From the NCBI RefSeq assembly GCF_018739865.1, contig NZ_JADOER010000004.1, forward strand, positions 689,067-753,066: 64,000 nucleotides of DNA, in the 5' to 3' direction. Both the position numbers and the translations under genes were made by a program. The DNA comes from Leptothoe kymatousa TAU-MAC 1615. GTDB lineage: Bacteria > Cyanobacteriota > Cyanobacteriia > Phormidesmidales > Phormidesmidaceae. Under the pieces are notes generated by a model, which did not search any database, was not told the DNA's origin, and saw nothing but the letters and a program-made list of their open reading frames with translations. Below are positions 15,989-24,222 of the stretch, piece by piece; the first letter of the stretch is position 1, and each line of letters opens with the position of its first letter.

Positions 15989-18538
15989 TTAATCAATAAT
16001 GCCCAGTGCATTCCCTATGTTGGGAATAGATTGGCAGTTTTGAATATAGCTGTAGTACACTTCCTGGGCTTTGCTGAGGTCTAGGTTCAGCCCGAGGTTA
16101 GTTCCCAGGTGAATTAACCGCGTAATGCCCTGGATTGTGGTGGAGTTAATGGCCATGACACAATCTAGGGGGGAACTTTCTGGGGTGCTGCGTAATACCT
16201 GGCGCAAGGCTTGCAAAATCAGGTTTTCTAGCAAAGTCGCCGCTGTCGGTAAATTGAGGTGGCAGCGTAGGTGGTTGGCTTCAATGGCGATCCCTTCTAG
16301 CTCACCCAGATAGCCGGTGCTGATGGAGAGAATATTGTCGTCGATCTCACTTAGGTCTTGTTCTAGCTGCCGTAATACATCCATAATCCTCTGACTGAGG
16401 GTGATTTCGGCGGCTACTTGGAGTTCCCGGGGCACATCCATCTGCTCGCGATGGAACGTCATTAGAACGCCGTAGTTCTCTCGATAAACTTGGTGATATA
16501 GCTGCTTTAGTTGATGCAGGGTGTTTTGGCTCAGCAGTTGCATAATCTGCTGTCGCTCTTCGCTGAATAACTGCTGCAGGTTAAAGGTGTGCTCGCCAAA
16601 TTGGGCCTGAATGGTGTCAATGGTGTGGACCATGCTGCCTTGGCCAAAGGCTTGAAGTACGGCTTCTTTGGCCCGGGAGTAGGCCAAGCGGTTTTTGAAT
16701 GGCTGAATGCCGCAAATAAATTCTTGCCCCCCCAGGTGACATACGGCAAAGGTGTAGTTGGCTTTGACCTGGGTGATCTCTGAAACCACGGTGACCTGCC
16801 CTAGGGCTAGGGTGAGTGCCCCCATGGTTTGCTTTTGATAATCTTTGTGGGTGATGGTATTGCAGTATAGGTGCTGTTCTCGATGGTGATGGTGGAACAG
16901 CGAAGACATGGCATAGTGGGCCACGACTTGTTCTATGCTAATCTGGGCGCTTTTTACCTGGTGATGGTAGACGCCAGCTCCATTTTTGAACTGGGGAATA
17001 TTGCTGGGGGCCAGGGATAGTTTGGCGATAAAGTCCGCTTCTAGGGATTCTCCACAGATTTCTTCGGCGAGTTCGATGGCCCGGGCGGCGTAGCGTAAAA
17101 TCTGGGTGCCTTCGGGGCGGGAAATTTCCTCGAAAAACCAACCACAGCTGGTGTACATCAGCATGGCATGGCGCTGCATTTCCAGTAGACAAAGGGCATC
17201 GGTCCTTTCTATGGAGGTGAGTTCGTGGTGCTGATGTTGGTTGAAAAACTGTTCGATGGTGCGTGGGTTGCGATCGCAAATCACATCGATATAGCTATTC
17301 CTCGCGGCCCAGGGATCTTTAAATAGCTCTTCCCCAGTTACCTCATAGATTTCAGTTAACTCATCCCGCAGCCAGTCTAGGGCATCGCGTAACGGCGCCC
17401 GCCATTTTTGGTGCCACTCGCCACCGCCGCCGCAGCCGCAGTCATTTTTCCAGCGCTCCACACCGTGGGCACAGCTCCAAGCCGTTACGGGCTTTAGTTC
17501 CAGCTCCCAGGTTGGCGGAAATAGATTCAAATAGTTAGCGTAGCTAACGATGTGCCAGCCGCGATCGCTAAACTCATGATTTAGTGCATAGGCGAGGGCG
17601 CGTTCTGCTCCACCGCGATGGTGGCCAAAGGTTTCGCCATCGGTGGCGACGGAGATCAGCTGCGCCTCTTGTCGATCCCCCCGAATAGCCTGACTAAGTC
17701 GATCTGCAAAGGATTGGGAGGATTCCAATAAATTGCTAAAGCCCATATCTCCAGAGATCGGCCCGTCGTAGACAAAAATGTCGATATAGTCGTTTCCGTT
17801 GGGAAGACCTGGCACAAAACACCGGTAGGGTCGGGTGGGATCAATCTGTCCACCGCCCACTTCATGCCATTCTTCTGGGCTATCTCCCTGGCGCACCATC
17901 GGTCGGCAGCGTTTTACCTGGGAAGGGGCCACGATGGTGAATTTAATGCCTTCTTGGATCAATACCCGGAGGGTGGCCTGGTCAATGGCGGTTTCCGCCA
18001 GCCAAATGCCTTCGGGATCGCGGTTAAATCGTTTACGAAAATCGGCAATACCCCAGCGGACCTGGGTGATTTTGTCCCGTTCATTCGCCAGGGGCAAAAT
18101 CATGTGGTTGTAGACCTGGGCGATGGCGTTGCCGTGGCCATTGTTGCGATCGCAGCTGCGCTTATCGGCTTCTAAAATACGTCGATAGGTTTCAATATCG
18201 TGGCGTGCCAGCCAACTCATCAACGTTGGGCCAATATTAAAACTAATAGACTCATAGTTGTTGATGATTTTGACCACCTGGCCCTGGTGATCCATAATGC
18301 GCGCGAACGCATTGGGGCGATAAGACTCCTTAAGAATGCGCTCATTCCAGTCATGGTAAGGGGCGGCACTGGGTTGCCGTTCCACAGCTTCTAGGGAAGG
18401 GTTCTCCCGAGGCGGCTGATAAAAGTGTCCATGGACACAGACATATACCTCAGACGATTTCGCATCTGAAACATTTATCTCAGACAACGACATCGACTCC
18501 TGGGAGCCTGATGTCGCCACAGAATGGAAATTAACCAT
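15989..18538 (-). CDS. GH57-family glycoside hydrolase with DUF3536 domain
   Basis: 849 residues from ATG 18538 (a GTG at 18550 would add four). The N-terminal GH57 (beta/alpha)7 domain shows VCVHGHFYQPPREN near residue 35, the catalytic nucleophile Glu182 in GIWLAETAID, and the acid/base Asp in SVATDGETFGHH. The C-terminal half matches the DUF3536 extension of this subfamily. A Cys/Gly-rich loop CGCGGGGEWHQKW occurs mid-protein. GH57 enzymes act on alpha-glucans (amylase, branching or transferase), so a role in glycogen metabolism is likely, but the exact reaction of DUF3536 members is not established. The protein lacks a signal peptide and is probably cytoplasmic. No clear Shine-Dalgarno precedes either start. 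Confidence 0.88.
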   Translation of the reverse strand: MVNFHSVATSGSQESMSLSEINVSDAKSSEVYVCVHGHFYQPPRENPSLEAVERQPSAAPYHDWNERILKESYRPNAFARIMDHQGQVVKIINNYESISFNIGPTLMSWLARHDIETYRRILEADKRSCDRNNGHGNAIAQVYNHMILPLANERDKITQVRWGIADFRKRFNRDPEGIWLAETAIDQATLRVLIQEGIKFTIVAPSQVKRCRPMVRQGDSPEEWHEVGGGQIDPTRPYRCFVPGLPNGNDYIDIFVYDGPISGDMGFSNLLESSQSFADRLSQAIRGDRQEAQLISVATDGETFGHHRGGAERALAYALNHEFSDRGWHIVSYANYLNLFPPTWELELKPVTAWSCAHGVERWKNDCGCGGGGEWHQKWRAPLRDALDWLRDELTEIYEVTGEELFKDPWAARNSYIDVICDRNPRTIEQFFNQHQHHELTSIERTDALCLLEMQRHAMLMYTSCGWFFEEISRPEGTQILRYAARAIELAEEICGESLEADFIAKLSLAPSNIPQFKNGAGVYHHQVKSAQISIEQVVAHYAMSSLFHHHHREQHLYCNTITHKDYQKQTMGALTLALGQVTVVSEITQVKANYTFAVCHLGGQEFICGIQPFKNRLAYSRAKEAVLQAFGQGSMVHTIDTIQAQFGEHTFNLQQLFSEERQQIMQLLSQNTLHQLKQLYHQVYRENYGVLMTFHREQMDVPRELQVAAEITLSQRIMDVLRQLEQDLSEIDDNILSISTGYLGELEGIAIEANHLRCHLNLPTAATLLENLILQALRQVLRSTPESSPLDCVMAINSTTIQGITRLIHLGTNLGLNLDLSKAQEVYYSYIQNCQSIPNIGNALGIID

Positions 18539-19183
18539 GTTTTGTGACACTTTGCTGTGGGTAAAGAATGCGGTAAGCGCGGCGATTAGGTATGACTCTT
18601 CACCATTCCAGTGGGGTGAAGGGCACTGCCATTAAACCAATCGACGTGAAGCCGTGACGGAGTCAGTTTCCAACCATTGGATCAATTCATTTCATTGACT
18701 CAACCGTACTCTAACTGACTTAGAGTTTCTTTTCTGGAGATGTTACGTTTCGCAAGAGAGTGTTACGTTGCAAAATGTTTTTTGGGTATAAAAGATTTTT
18801 AGAAGACTGTTGCTCGGCACCTATTCTAATCCTCGCAACAGTCTCTAGTATTTTGGGCAAACGTTGACATAACCTGCGTTGGCCCAAATCAAAACATGCT
18901 TGTAGATGCCTGGGGAGATAGTTTGATTGCCATGGATCTCTGCGGTCCTGGATGCCATGGCTGAGGCAATGCTAGCAGGTAACAACGCTGGCATTTTGAA
19001 TCAAGAAATTGGACTTTCAACCTGCAGCGCTGGCAAACGTTAATTTGTTGTTAATCTTTGCCTCGCCCACAGCGCTGATCCCCTTGAAATGCGAGAGCCT
19101 AGGAAGCTGCTAAGAATCCATCAGTCTCCCTGGGGCAGTGCTGTGGGCGCTAATGGCGATGGGGGCTGGTAACAGCCGCCAAC
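18539..19183. other. Intergenic region upstream of the GH57 gene
   Basis: About 645 bases between two minus-strand genes. It holds the GH57 promoter region and two direct repeats, listed separately. Short ATG frames on the plus strand (22 and 28 codons near 18.9 kb) have no support. No RNA gene recognised. Confidence 0.45.
18741..18769 (-). promoter_or_regulatory. Paired 9-bp direct repeats upstream of GH57 gene, possible operator
   Basis: TGTTACGTT occurs at 18741-18749 and 18761-18769, exactly 20 bases apart (two helical turns), about 200 bases upstream of the GH57 start. The spacing suggests a dimeric regulator site; the regulator is unknown. Confidence 0.3.
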
Positions 19184-19570
19184 TCACACTAGATTTACGC
19201 CTAGATACGTTTTAGAGAGATAGTTTGCTAGGCGCTTAAAGTTATTGCGCACAGCCGGACGTACCCTTTCCTCTGTATTAATACCTAGGAGAGCGGAAAA
19301 CTCTTGATCGGACAGGGTGCCGCTTTGCTGTCGGTTAAATGCATCAATGACCGTGAGTAGATCATTGTTCGAGAACCGATAGCCCATGGATGCAGCGAGT
19401 TCTATCACCTTGGGAGCGCGCTGGCTAAGGGCAAGAGACTCTTCGGGATCAAGGTTGACACTGGAGCTAATATCGCCGTCGCCACAGCCTAGCAGTGACT
19501 CTAGTTTGAGTTGTAAGTCTGTATTGTCAGCGGTTTTCTGCATAAATTGCAGTACAGCGTTTTTAGTCAT
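19184..19570 (-). CDS. Nif11-domain protein
   Basis: 128 residues. The N-terminal half fits the Nif11/N11P leader-type domain: MTKNAVLQFMQKTADNTDLQLKLE-like start followed, after an insertion containing GCGDGD, by VIELAASMGYRFSNNDL at about residues 55-72. Nif11 domains occur as leaders of ribosomally made peptides in cyanobacteria and as stand-alone proteins. Here the domain is followed by a 50-residue helical C-terminus without a Gly-Gly cleavage site or Cys-rich core, and no LanM, radical SAM or peptidase-transporter gene is nearby, so a modified-peptide role is doubtful. Function unknown. Confidence 0.65.
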   Translation of the reverse strand: MTKNAVLQFMQKTADNTDLQLKLESLLGCGDGDISSSVNLDPEESLALSQRAPKVIELAASMGYRFSNNDLLTVIDAFNRQQSGTLSDQEFSALLGINTEERVRPAVRNNFKRLANYLSKTYLGVNLV

Positions 19571-20115
19571 GGTGAAGTCTTAGGGTAGGTTATTCAATGG
19601 TTTTAATGAAATGCCCCAGGCCATTAAGACCCTATGGGTTTATTCATACCCCTAGCTATAACAACTCTCGCCTCAAGCTAACGTTAACAAAAACAGAAAT
19701 TTTACGTAATTCCTGGCACTGTTCATGCCCAGCCTGGATTAGAGGGGCAAGCTTGCCATACTTTTCAGGTGATTGTTGGGTATTCCGCACATTTCTTTTG
19801 GGATTCTACGTTGGACCTGTTGATCCCGTAAGGCTGGCGGTGTTGGCCGGGGGCGAGGGCCTGGTCCTAGGCATGGCCCGCTGATTTTATTTACTTCGTT
19901 TTGCTAAGCCTTTTGTAAAATGTATTTAGCAAACGTTGAGGGGCTAGGAATGGAATGCATCGATTAGTCTAGGTTGCTGCTGGTTGTGGATCGCTATAGT
20001 TGGCCCATTAAGGAGTAAAGGGTTTTTGCGCAATCAAACTAGCGTTTCTGCAGACCATGGGCTGAGTCGATCCCATACCAAACCCACTGATAGTAAAGAC
20101 TTTATTAGAAATATC
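19571..20115. other. Intergenic region between Nif11 gene and HEAT-repeat gene
   Basis: About 545 bases with divergent 5' regions. A 95-codon plus frame at 19597-19884 lacks a ribosome binding site and has unnatural composition, so I do not call it. An in-frame TTG extension of the HEAT gene to 19984 is also unlikely to be coding. Confidence 0.4.
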
Positions 20116-20790
20116 ATGCTTGATCTCGCCGTCCTGGCCGATAAACTTCAAACCGGCGATCTCAAAGATAAAAAGCTATCTTTGGCCGCATTGCGAGATG
20201 TGCCTGGGCCCGATGCCGTTAAGCTGATAAAGCTAGTCCTGGATGATGATAATCAGCAGGTGCGTTCCATGGCGATTTTCGCTTTGGGGATCAAGCAAAC
20301 GGCTGAAAGCTTTCCGCTGCTGGTGAAAATTTTGGAAACAGATCCAGACTATGGTATCCGGGCCGATGCGGCCGGTGCCCTGGGATATTTAGAAGATCCG
20401 CGGGCCTTTGAACCCCTGATGCGGTCATTTTATGAGGATACGGACTGGTTGGTGCGCTTTAGTGCCGCTGTTTCCCTCGGCAATCTTAAGGATGCTCGGG
20501 CCCACGATGCGCTAATTCAGGCCTTGCATAGTCCGGAGGTGATTTTGCAGCAGGCTGCGATCGCAGCCTTTGGTGAAATTGGTGATATTACGGCCCTGGA
20601 TGAAATTTTAGCGTTTGCCCAATCCGACGATTGGCTCGTCAGGCAGCGTTTGGCAGAGGCCCTGGGCAACTTGCCGACGAAAAAAAGTGTGTCGGCCCTG
20701 CGTTATATGGCGAAAGACCACCATTCTCAGGTGTCGGAGGCGGCCCAGATTTCCTTGGACCGTTTGAACGGAGCTGACTTAGCTGATTGA
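20116..20790 (+). CDS. HEAT-repeat protein, possibly NblB / phycobilin-lyase-like
   Basis: 224 residues from ATG 20116; an upstream TTG at 19984 was not used because the added residues do not form HEAT repeats. The protein is a run of about six HEAT/PBS-lyase units with the recurring pattern (V)R..AA.ALG.L.D.RA...L, for example IRADAAGALGYLEDPRAFEPL and VRFSAAVSLGNLKDARAHDAL. In cyanobacteria this small all-HEAT type includes NblB, required for phycobilisome breakdown, and CpcE/F-type bilin lyases. No phycobiliprotein gene is nearby, so the specific role is not determined; other protein-protein scaffolding roles are possible. Confidence 0.7.
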   Translation: MLDLAVLADKLQTGDLKDKKLSLAALRDVPGPDAVKLIKLVLDDDNQQVRSMAIFALGIKQTAESFPLLVKILETDPDYGIRADAAGALGYLEDPRAFEPLMRSFYEDTDWLVRFSAAVSLGNLKDARAHDALIQALHSPEVILQQAAIAAFGEIGDITALDEILAFAQSDDWLVRQRLAEALGNLPTKKSVSALRYMAKDHHSQVSEAAQISLDRLNGADLAD

Positions 20791-20840
20791 TAAGGTTTTT
20801 CGTTTTAGCGCCAAACTTCTATCGGTGTCGCCAATTCAGG

Positions 20841-22175
20841 CTAAAACAGCATATCTAATTCTTGATAGTCCGGCAGGGTGGTGTCAATTTGTTTGCCCTG
20901 GCGAATAATAACGCGATCGCTTTGGGTTCTGGCCACCAGCTCATTTAGGGTGCGGGCCTTAAAGCAAATTAGGTCCGCAGATGTGCCTGGAGTCACTGTG
21001 CCCAGGTGGGGGAGACCCATTAAGTTGGCAGGGCGACTGGTTAAACTGCGCGGCCAATGGCCAAACGGTCGATCCAGGTGGCCAATGCGAACGGCTTGTT
21101 TAAACACATCCAGGCCATCGTGGTCCCCATAGGCATAGAACGGGTCGCGACAGTTGTCGCTGGCCACCGCCACCGAGATTTCCCGCTGATGGATCTCATG
21201 GAGCAGCGTCACCCCTCGATATCTGGGGGTTTGAGTAGGTTGACGATCCTGTAAATAGAGGTTGCAGCTGGGTAAGCTGACAATGCCAATGTTGGCGGCT
21301 TTCACCAGGGCCAGGGTGGTCTCTACCGTGTCAGGTGATTGTACCGATAGGCTACAGCAGTGGCCACAGGTGATATCTCCCTGAAAGTCGTGGCGTAGGG
21401 CCGCTTCCGCCACATACCGCAGGGTCATATCCTCGGGGTTGAGGCTTTCATCCGTATGGAAATCTAGGTTGAGCCCATAGCGTTTAGCCAGGGTAAATGC
21501 CTGATCTAGCTGGTCTACCAGGTGCTCATTCATATAGGCAACCCCCCCCAATACCCCCTGAAATTGTGCAACCAGCTGCGCTAGGGCTTCTGCGGCTGGG
21601 GTTAGAAAATACTCCAGGGAAACGAGACACACGGCCTGTAAATGAATGAGATCGCGCCACCGACGTCGTAATTCATCAAATACTTCAAAGTTGATGCGCC
21701 CCAGTTCTCCAAAACTGTCGAGGTGGGTGCGAATGGCTTGGGTGCCATGGGCATAGCTGCATTTGAGCCCAAACTCCATGCGGTGCAATAGTTCCTCGTG
21801 GTTCCAATGGTGATGGTCTTGGTACACACTGTTGAGGGCCCCCATAAAGGTGCCGTCTGGGTTGGGCGAGCGGGGCCAAGTATGGCCTTTATCTAAATGG
21901 GTATGCATATCCACAAAACAGGGCCAAATCAGGCCTTGGCCTAGATTAATTTTGGGCCTGTCTGGGGGAGGTGTTGTGCTGAGATCCGTAATGCTAGAAA
22001 TTACCCCTGCTTTAATTTCTACATTGACCTCCACTAAGTCTTCTTGGTGCGGAAATCTCTGCAGCGATGAGATCGGTGGGAGGGTGGTTTCCTGGGTGAG
22101 AAAGCAGCTGGGGATGCGGCCATTGGTGAGCCAGTAGTGGCGCTCATCGGGGACCCTGACAAAGCTATTGATCAT
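20841..22175 (-). CDS. Cytosine deaminase-like amidohydrolase
   Basis: 444 residues of the metal-dependent amidohydrolase superfamily. Metal-binding DMHTHLDKGHT is near residue 90, THLDS near 150, FHTDE near 240, GHCCSL near 270 and SDNCRDPFYAYGD near 335; together these match bacterial cytosine/isocytosine deaminases (CodA-type). It would convert cytosine or a related pyrimidine to the keto form with release of ammonia. It is the last gene of an operon: 12 bases after the ABC permease gene and downstream of its ATPase, which suggests it acts on the imported compound. The substrate could also be another amino-heterocycle. Confidence 0.8.
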   Translation of the reverse strand: MINSFVRVPDERHYWLTNGRIPSCFLTQETTLPPISSLQRFPHQEDLVEVNVEIKAGVISSITDLSTTPPPDRPKINLGQGLIWPCFVDMHTHLDKGHTWPRSPNPDGTFMGALNSVYQDHHHWNHEELLHRMEFGLKCSYAHGTQAIRTHLDSFGELGRINFEVFDELRRRWRDLIHLQAVCLVSLEYFLTPAAEALAQLVAQFQGVLGGVAYMNEHLVDQLDQAFTLAKRYGLNLDFHTDESLNPEDMTLRYVAEAALRHDFQGDITCGHCCSLSVQSPDTVETTLALVKAANIGIVSLPSCNLYLQDRQPTQTPRYRGVTLLHEIHQREISVAVASDNCRDPFYAYGDHDGLDVFKQAVRIGHLDRPFGHWPRSLTSRPANLMGLPHLGTVTPGTSADLICFKARTLNELVARTQSDRVIIRQGKQIDTTLPDYQELDMLF

Positions 22176-22187
22176 TTTTTCTGTGTC

Positions 22188-22991
22188 CTAATTTTCTCGT
22201 TGTACAGCACTCTCATGCCAATGCTGTAGTAATCGATCGGAAAGTAGGGTGAGGGCTACGAAAATAGCGACCCCCAGGGCCGTTGTCATTAATAAAGCTG
22301 CAAACATGCGCGGAATTTGGAGATTGAAGCTGGAAATCAGGATTTGATAGGCAATGCCAGAGCGAGTGCCGCCGGTGCCCGCCACAAATTCGGCCACAAC
22401 GGCGCCAATTAAGGCCAACCCACCGCTGATGCGTAACCCGCCTAAAAAATAGGGGAGCGCACTGGGCAATCTTAGGTAGATTAGGGTTTGCCACCGGGAT
22501 GCGCCATAGCTTTCAAACAGATTTTGCAGCGAGTGGTCAGCACTGTTGAGACCCAAGGTGGTGTTGGACACGATGGGGAAAAAGGCCACAATCCAAGCGC
22601 ATACGACTAAGGCCATAAACGTGTTGTTTTGCAACCAGATGATGATTAGGGGGGCGATCGCAACAATTGGCGTAGTTTGTAAAATCACCGCATAGGGAAA
22701 AAAGCTACGTTCAATCCACTTACTCTGGGCAAACAAAATCGCAATTAATAACCCTGACATAATCGCTGCCAAGAAGGCGAGCACAGTAATCTGAATAGTG
22801 ACCAATAACGACGGAAATAAGTCTCCCCATTCCTCTACCAATGTCTTCAGCACTAGCCCTGGACCTGGCAGTAGGTAGGGGGGCATATCTGTTATTCGTA
22901 CGAACATATCCCAACCCACAATGGCCGTTAGCCCCACTAAGGCTGGGGCTAACCAATTCCACACGGTGCCTGATTTGCGCTGTTTGCCCAT
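22188..22991 (-). CDS. NitT/TauT-type ABC transporter permease
   Basis: 267 residues with about six membrane helices and the inner-membrane-component EAA loop (ESYGASRWQTLIYLRLPSAL). It belongs to the SsuC/TauC/ThiX permease family. It would form the membrane pore with the ATPase encoded just upstream. Operon order is ATPase, permease, deaminase, with 70 and 12 bases between genes. No substrate-binding protein is encoded in the operon. The association with a cytosine-deaminase-like enzyme points to a pyrimidine or similar heterocycle as substrate (inference). Confidence 0.85.
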   Translation of the reverse strand: MGKQRKSGTVWNWLAPALVGLTAIVGWDMFVRITDMPPYLLPGPGLVLKTLVEEWGDLFPSLLVTIQITVLAFLAAIMSGLLIAILFAQSKWIERSFFPYAVILQTTPIVAIAPLIIIWLQNNTFMALVVCAWIVAFFPIVSNTTLGLNSADHSLQNLFESYGASRWQTLIYLRLPSALPYFLGGLRISGGLALIGAVVAEFVAGTGGTRSGIAYQILISSFNLQIPRMFAALLMTTALGVAIFVALTLLSDRLLQHWHESAVQREN

Positions 22992-23061
22992 TGCGTTGGT
23001 CTGGTGCTCCCTGTTGCTTTACATTATCCCCAGTGTTGTTCCGCACCACCTTAGGGTGCTC

Positions 23062-23835
23062 CTATCTTTTTTGCCCTGTTCCAGCAGCTTCCGCCTCTGA
23101 CAACGCTGTCATGATCTCACGACAGTAGTGATTAAACTGAGGAGATGTGCGAAAGTCATCTGTTCTCACCTGCGGAGCGTCTATGGATATGTTCGCCACC
23201 ACCCTGCCTGGTTGAGCCGCCATCACCACTACCCGAGTCGATAAATAAACGGCCTCATAGATATTGTGGGTAACAAATAAAACTGTCCAGTTTTTCTCTC
23301 TCCATAATCGCAGCAAATCGCTGTTCAGACGGCTGCGGGTCATTTCATCTAGAGCCCCAAACGGTTCATCCATCAGCAAAACCTGCGGTTTAGTGACTAG
23401 GGCACGGGCAATGGAAACCCGCATTTTCATACCGCCCGATAGCTGACGAGGATAACTTTGCCCATAGCCGTTTAAATCGACCGTATTAATCGCGGCTTGG
23501 ATGCTGCCCCTCACCGACCGCAGTCGCTGCCGTTTAAGTTTCAACGGTAAATAAATATTGTCCACTACATTGGCCCAGGGCATTAGCGCTGGATCTTGAA
23601 AGACAAATGCTAGGTCGTTGCGTTGCTGCGTAGAGCCTGGCCATGTCATCGTGCCTTTAGTGGGAGTGCCTAAACCCGCCACTAACCGTAGAACCGTGCT
23701 TTTCCCGCAGCCTGAGGGGCCGACCAAACTGATAAATTCCCCTGGGTGCACCGTCAAATTCACACCTTGGAGGGCCACTGTCCCATTCTGGTAAACCTTA
23801 TCGATGTCCTGAAGGGTTAGAAGTGGCAACGGCAT
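23062..23835 (-). CDS. NitT/TauT-type ABC transporter ATP-binding protein
   Basis: 257 residues. Walker A GPSGCGKST is near residue 41, the Q-loop at VFQDPALMPW, the signature LSGGMKMRVSIARAL, Walker B VLLMDEPFGALDE and the H-loop FVTHNIYEA. The sequence is of the SsuB/TauB/ThiZ type that energises import of small nitrogen- or sulfur-containing compounds. First gene of the operon with permease and deaminase. The upstream spacer contains no gene and no recognisable TPP riboswitch, but does contain a copy of the 88-bp dispersed repeat. Confidence 0.88.
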   Translation of the reverse strand: MPLPLLTLQDIDKVYQNGTVALQGVNLTVHPGEFISLVGPSGCGKSTVLRLVAGLGTPTKGTMTWPGSTQQRNDLAFVFQDPALMPWANVVDNIYLPLKLKRQRLRSVRGSIQAAINTVDLNGYGQSYPRQLSGGMKMRVSIARALVTKPQVLLMDEPFGALDEMTRSRLNSDLLRLWREKNWTVLFVTHNIYEAVYLSTRVVVMAAQPGRVVANISIDAPQVRTDDFRTSPQFNHYCREIMTALSEAEAAGTGQKR

Positions 23836-24222
23836 GGGAGCTGTGTAAGACGTATTTTCTTAGGTTTAAGGCTTGTTAAAAATTAAAATCCTGGCCTTTT
23901 TGCTTGAAACCATAGCTTAACAAGCCTTTCAATCCTAAACCGCGAAGTAGTTTCTTAACAGCTCCTAAGTGAGAGCGGGAAACTGGAGGGCTACTTTAAT
24001 GTAGTTGTCCCAGCAATGCCGTTGACCGAGGGGAGGCGAACGCAACACTCCTAGCCACCATGCCCTGAGCAGAATGGGAGGGGATATCTACACCGTAAAG
24101 CAGTCATACCTATCCTGCTGGCTATTATTTCAATAACTATTAATGACTCGATCTTTCATCTGGGCATTCTGACTGAAAACACGGAATTTGCGTAGGCATT
24201 CACCTATCTGCATTTTTAATTA
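23836..24222. other. Divergent spacer (ABC operon / TpsA)
   Basis: 387 bases holding the 5' regions of the minus-strand transporter operon and the plus-strand tpsA gene, plus repeat copy A. No thiamine or purine riboswitch motifs were found. Confidence 0.45.
23868..23954 (-). repeat. Dispersed 88-bp palindromic repeat, copy A
   Basis: On the minus strand it reads GAAACTACTTCGCGG..., then AAAGGCTTGTTAAG, a variable centre, then TTTTAATTTTTAACAAGCC. It matches copies at 28910, 50580 and 52783 over its whole length. The two GGCTTGTTAA/TTAACAAGCC arms form a hairpin; a constant 30-base tail lies on one side. Confidence 0.85.

Noticed and set aside
19597..19884. 95-codon frame starting 27 bases from the Nif11 gene start
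   Set aside because: No Shine-Dalgarno and a low-complexity, unprotein-like sequence; more likely 5' untranslated DNA of divergent genes.
23836..24222. Possible TPP or purine riboswitch before the ABC/deaminase operon
   Set aside because: The conserved riboswitch core motifs are absent on the minus strand; the palindromic structure present is the dispersed repeat instead.
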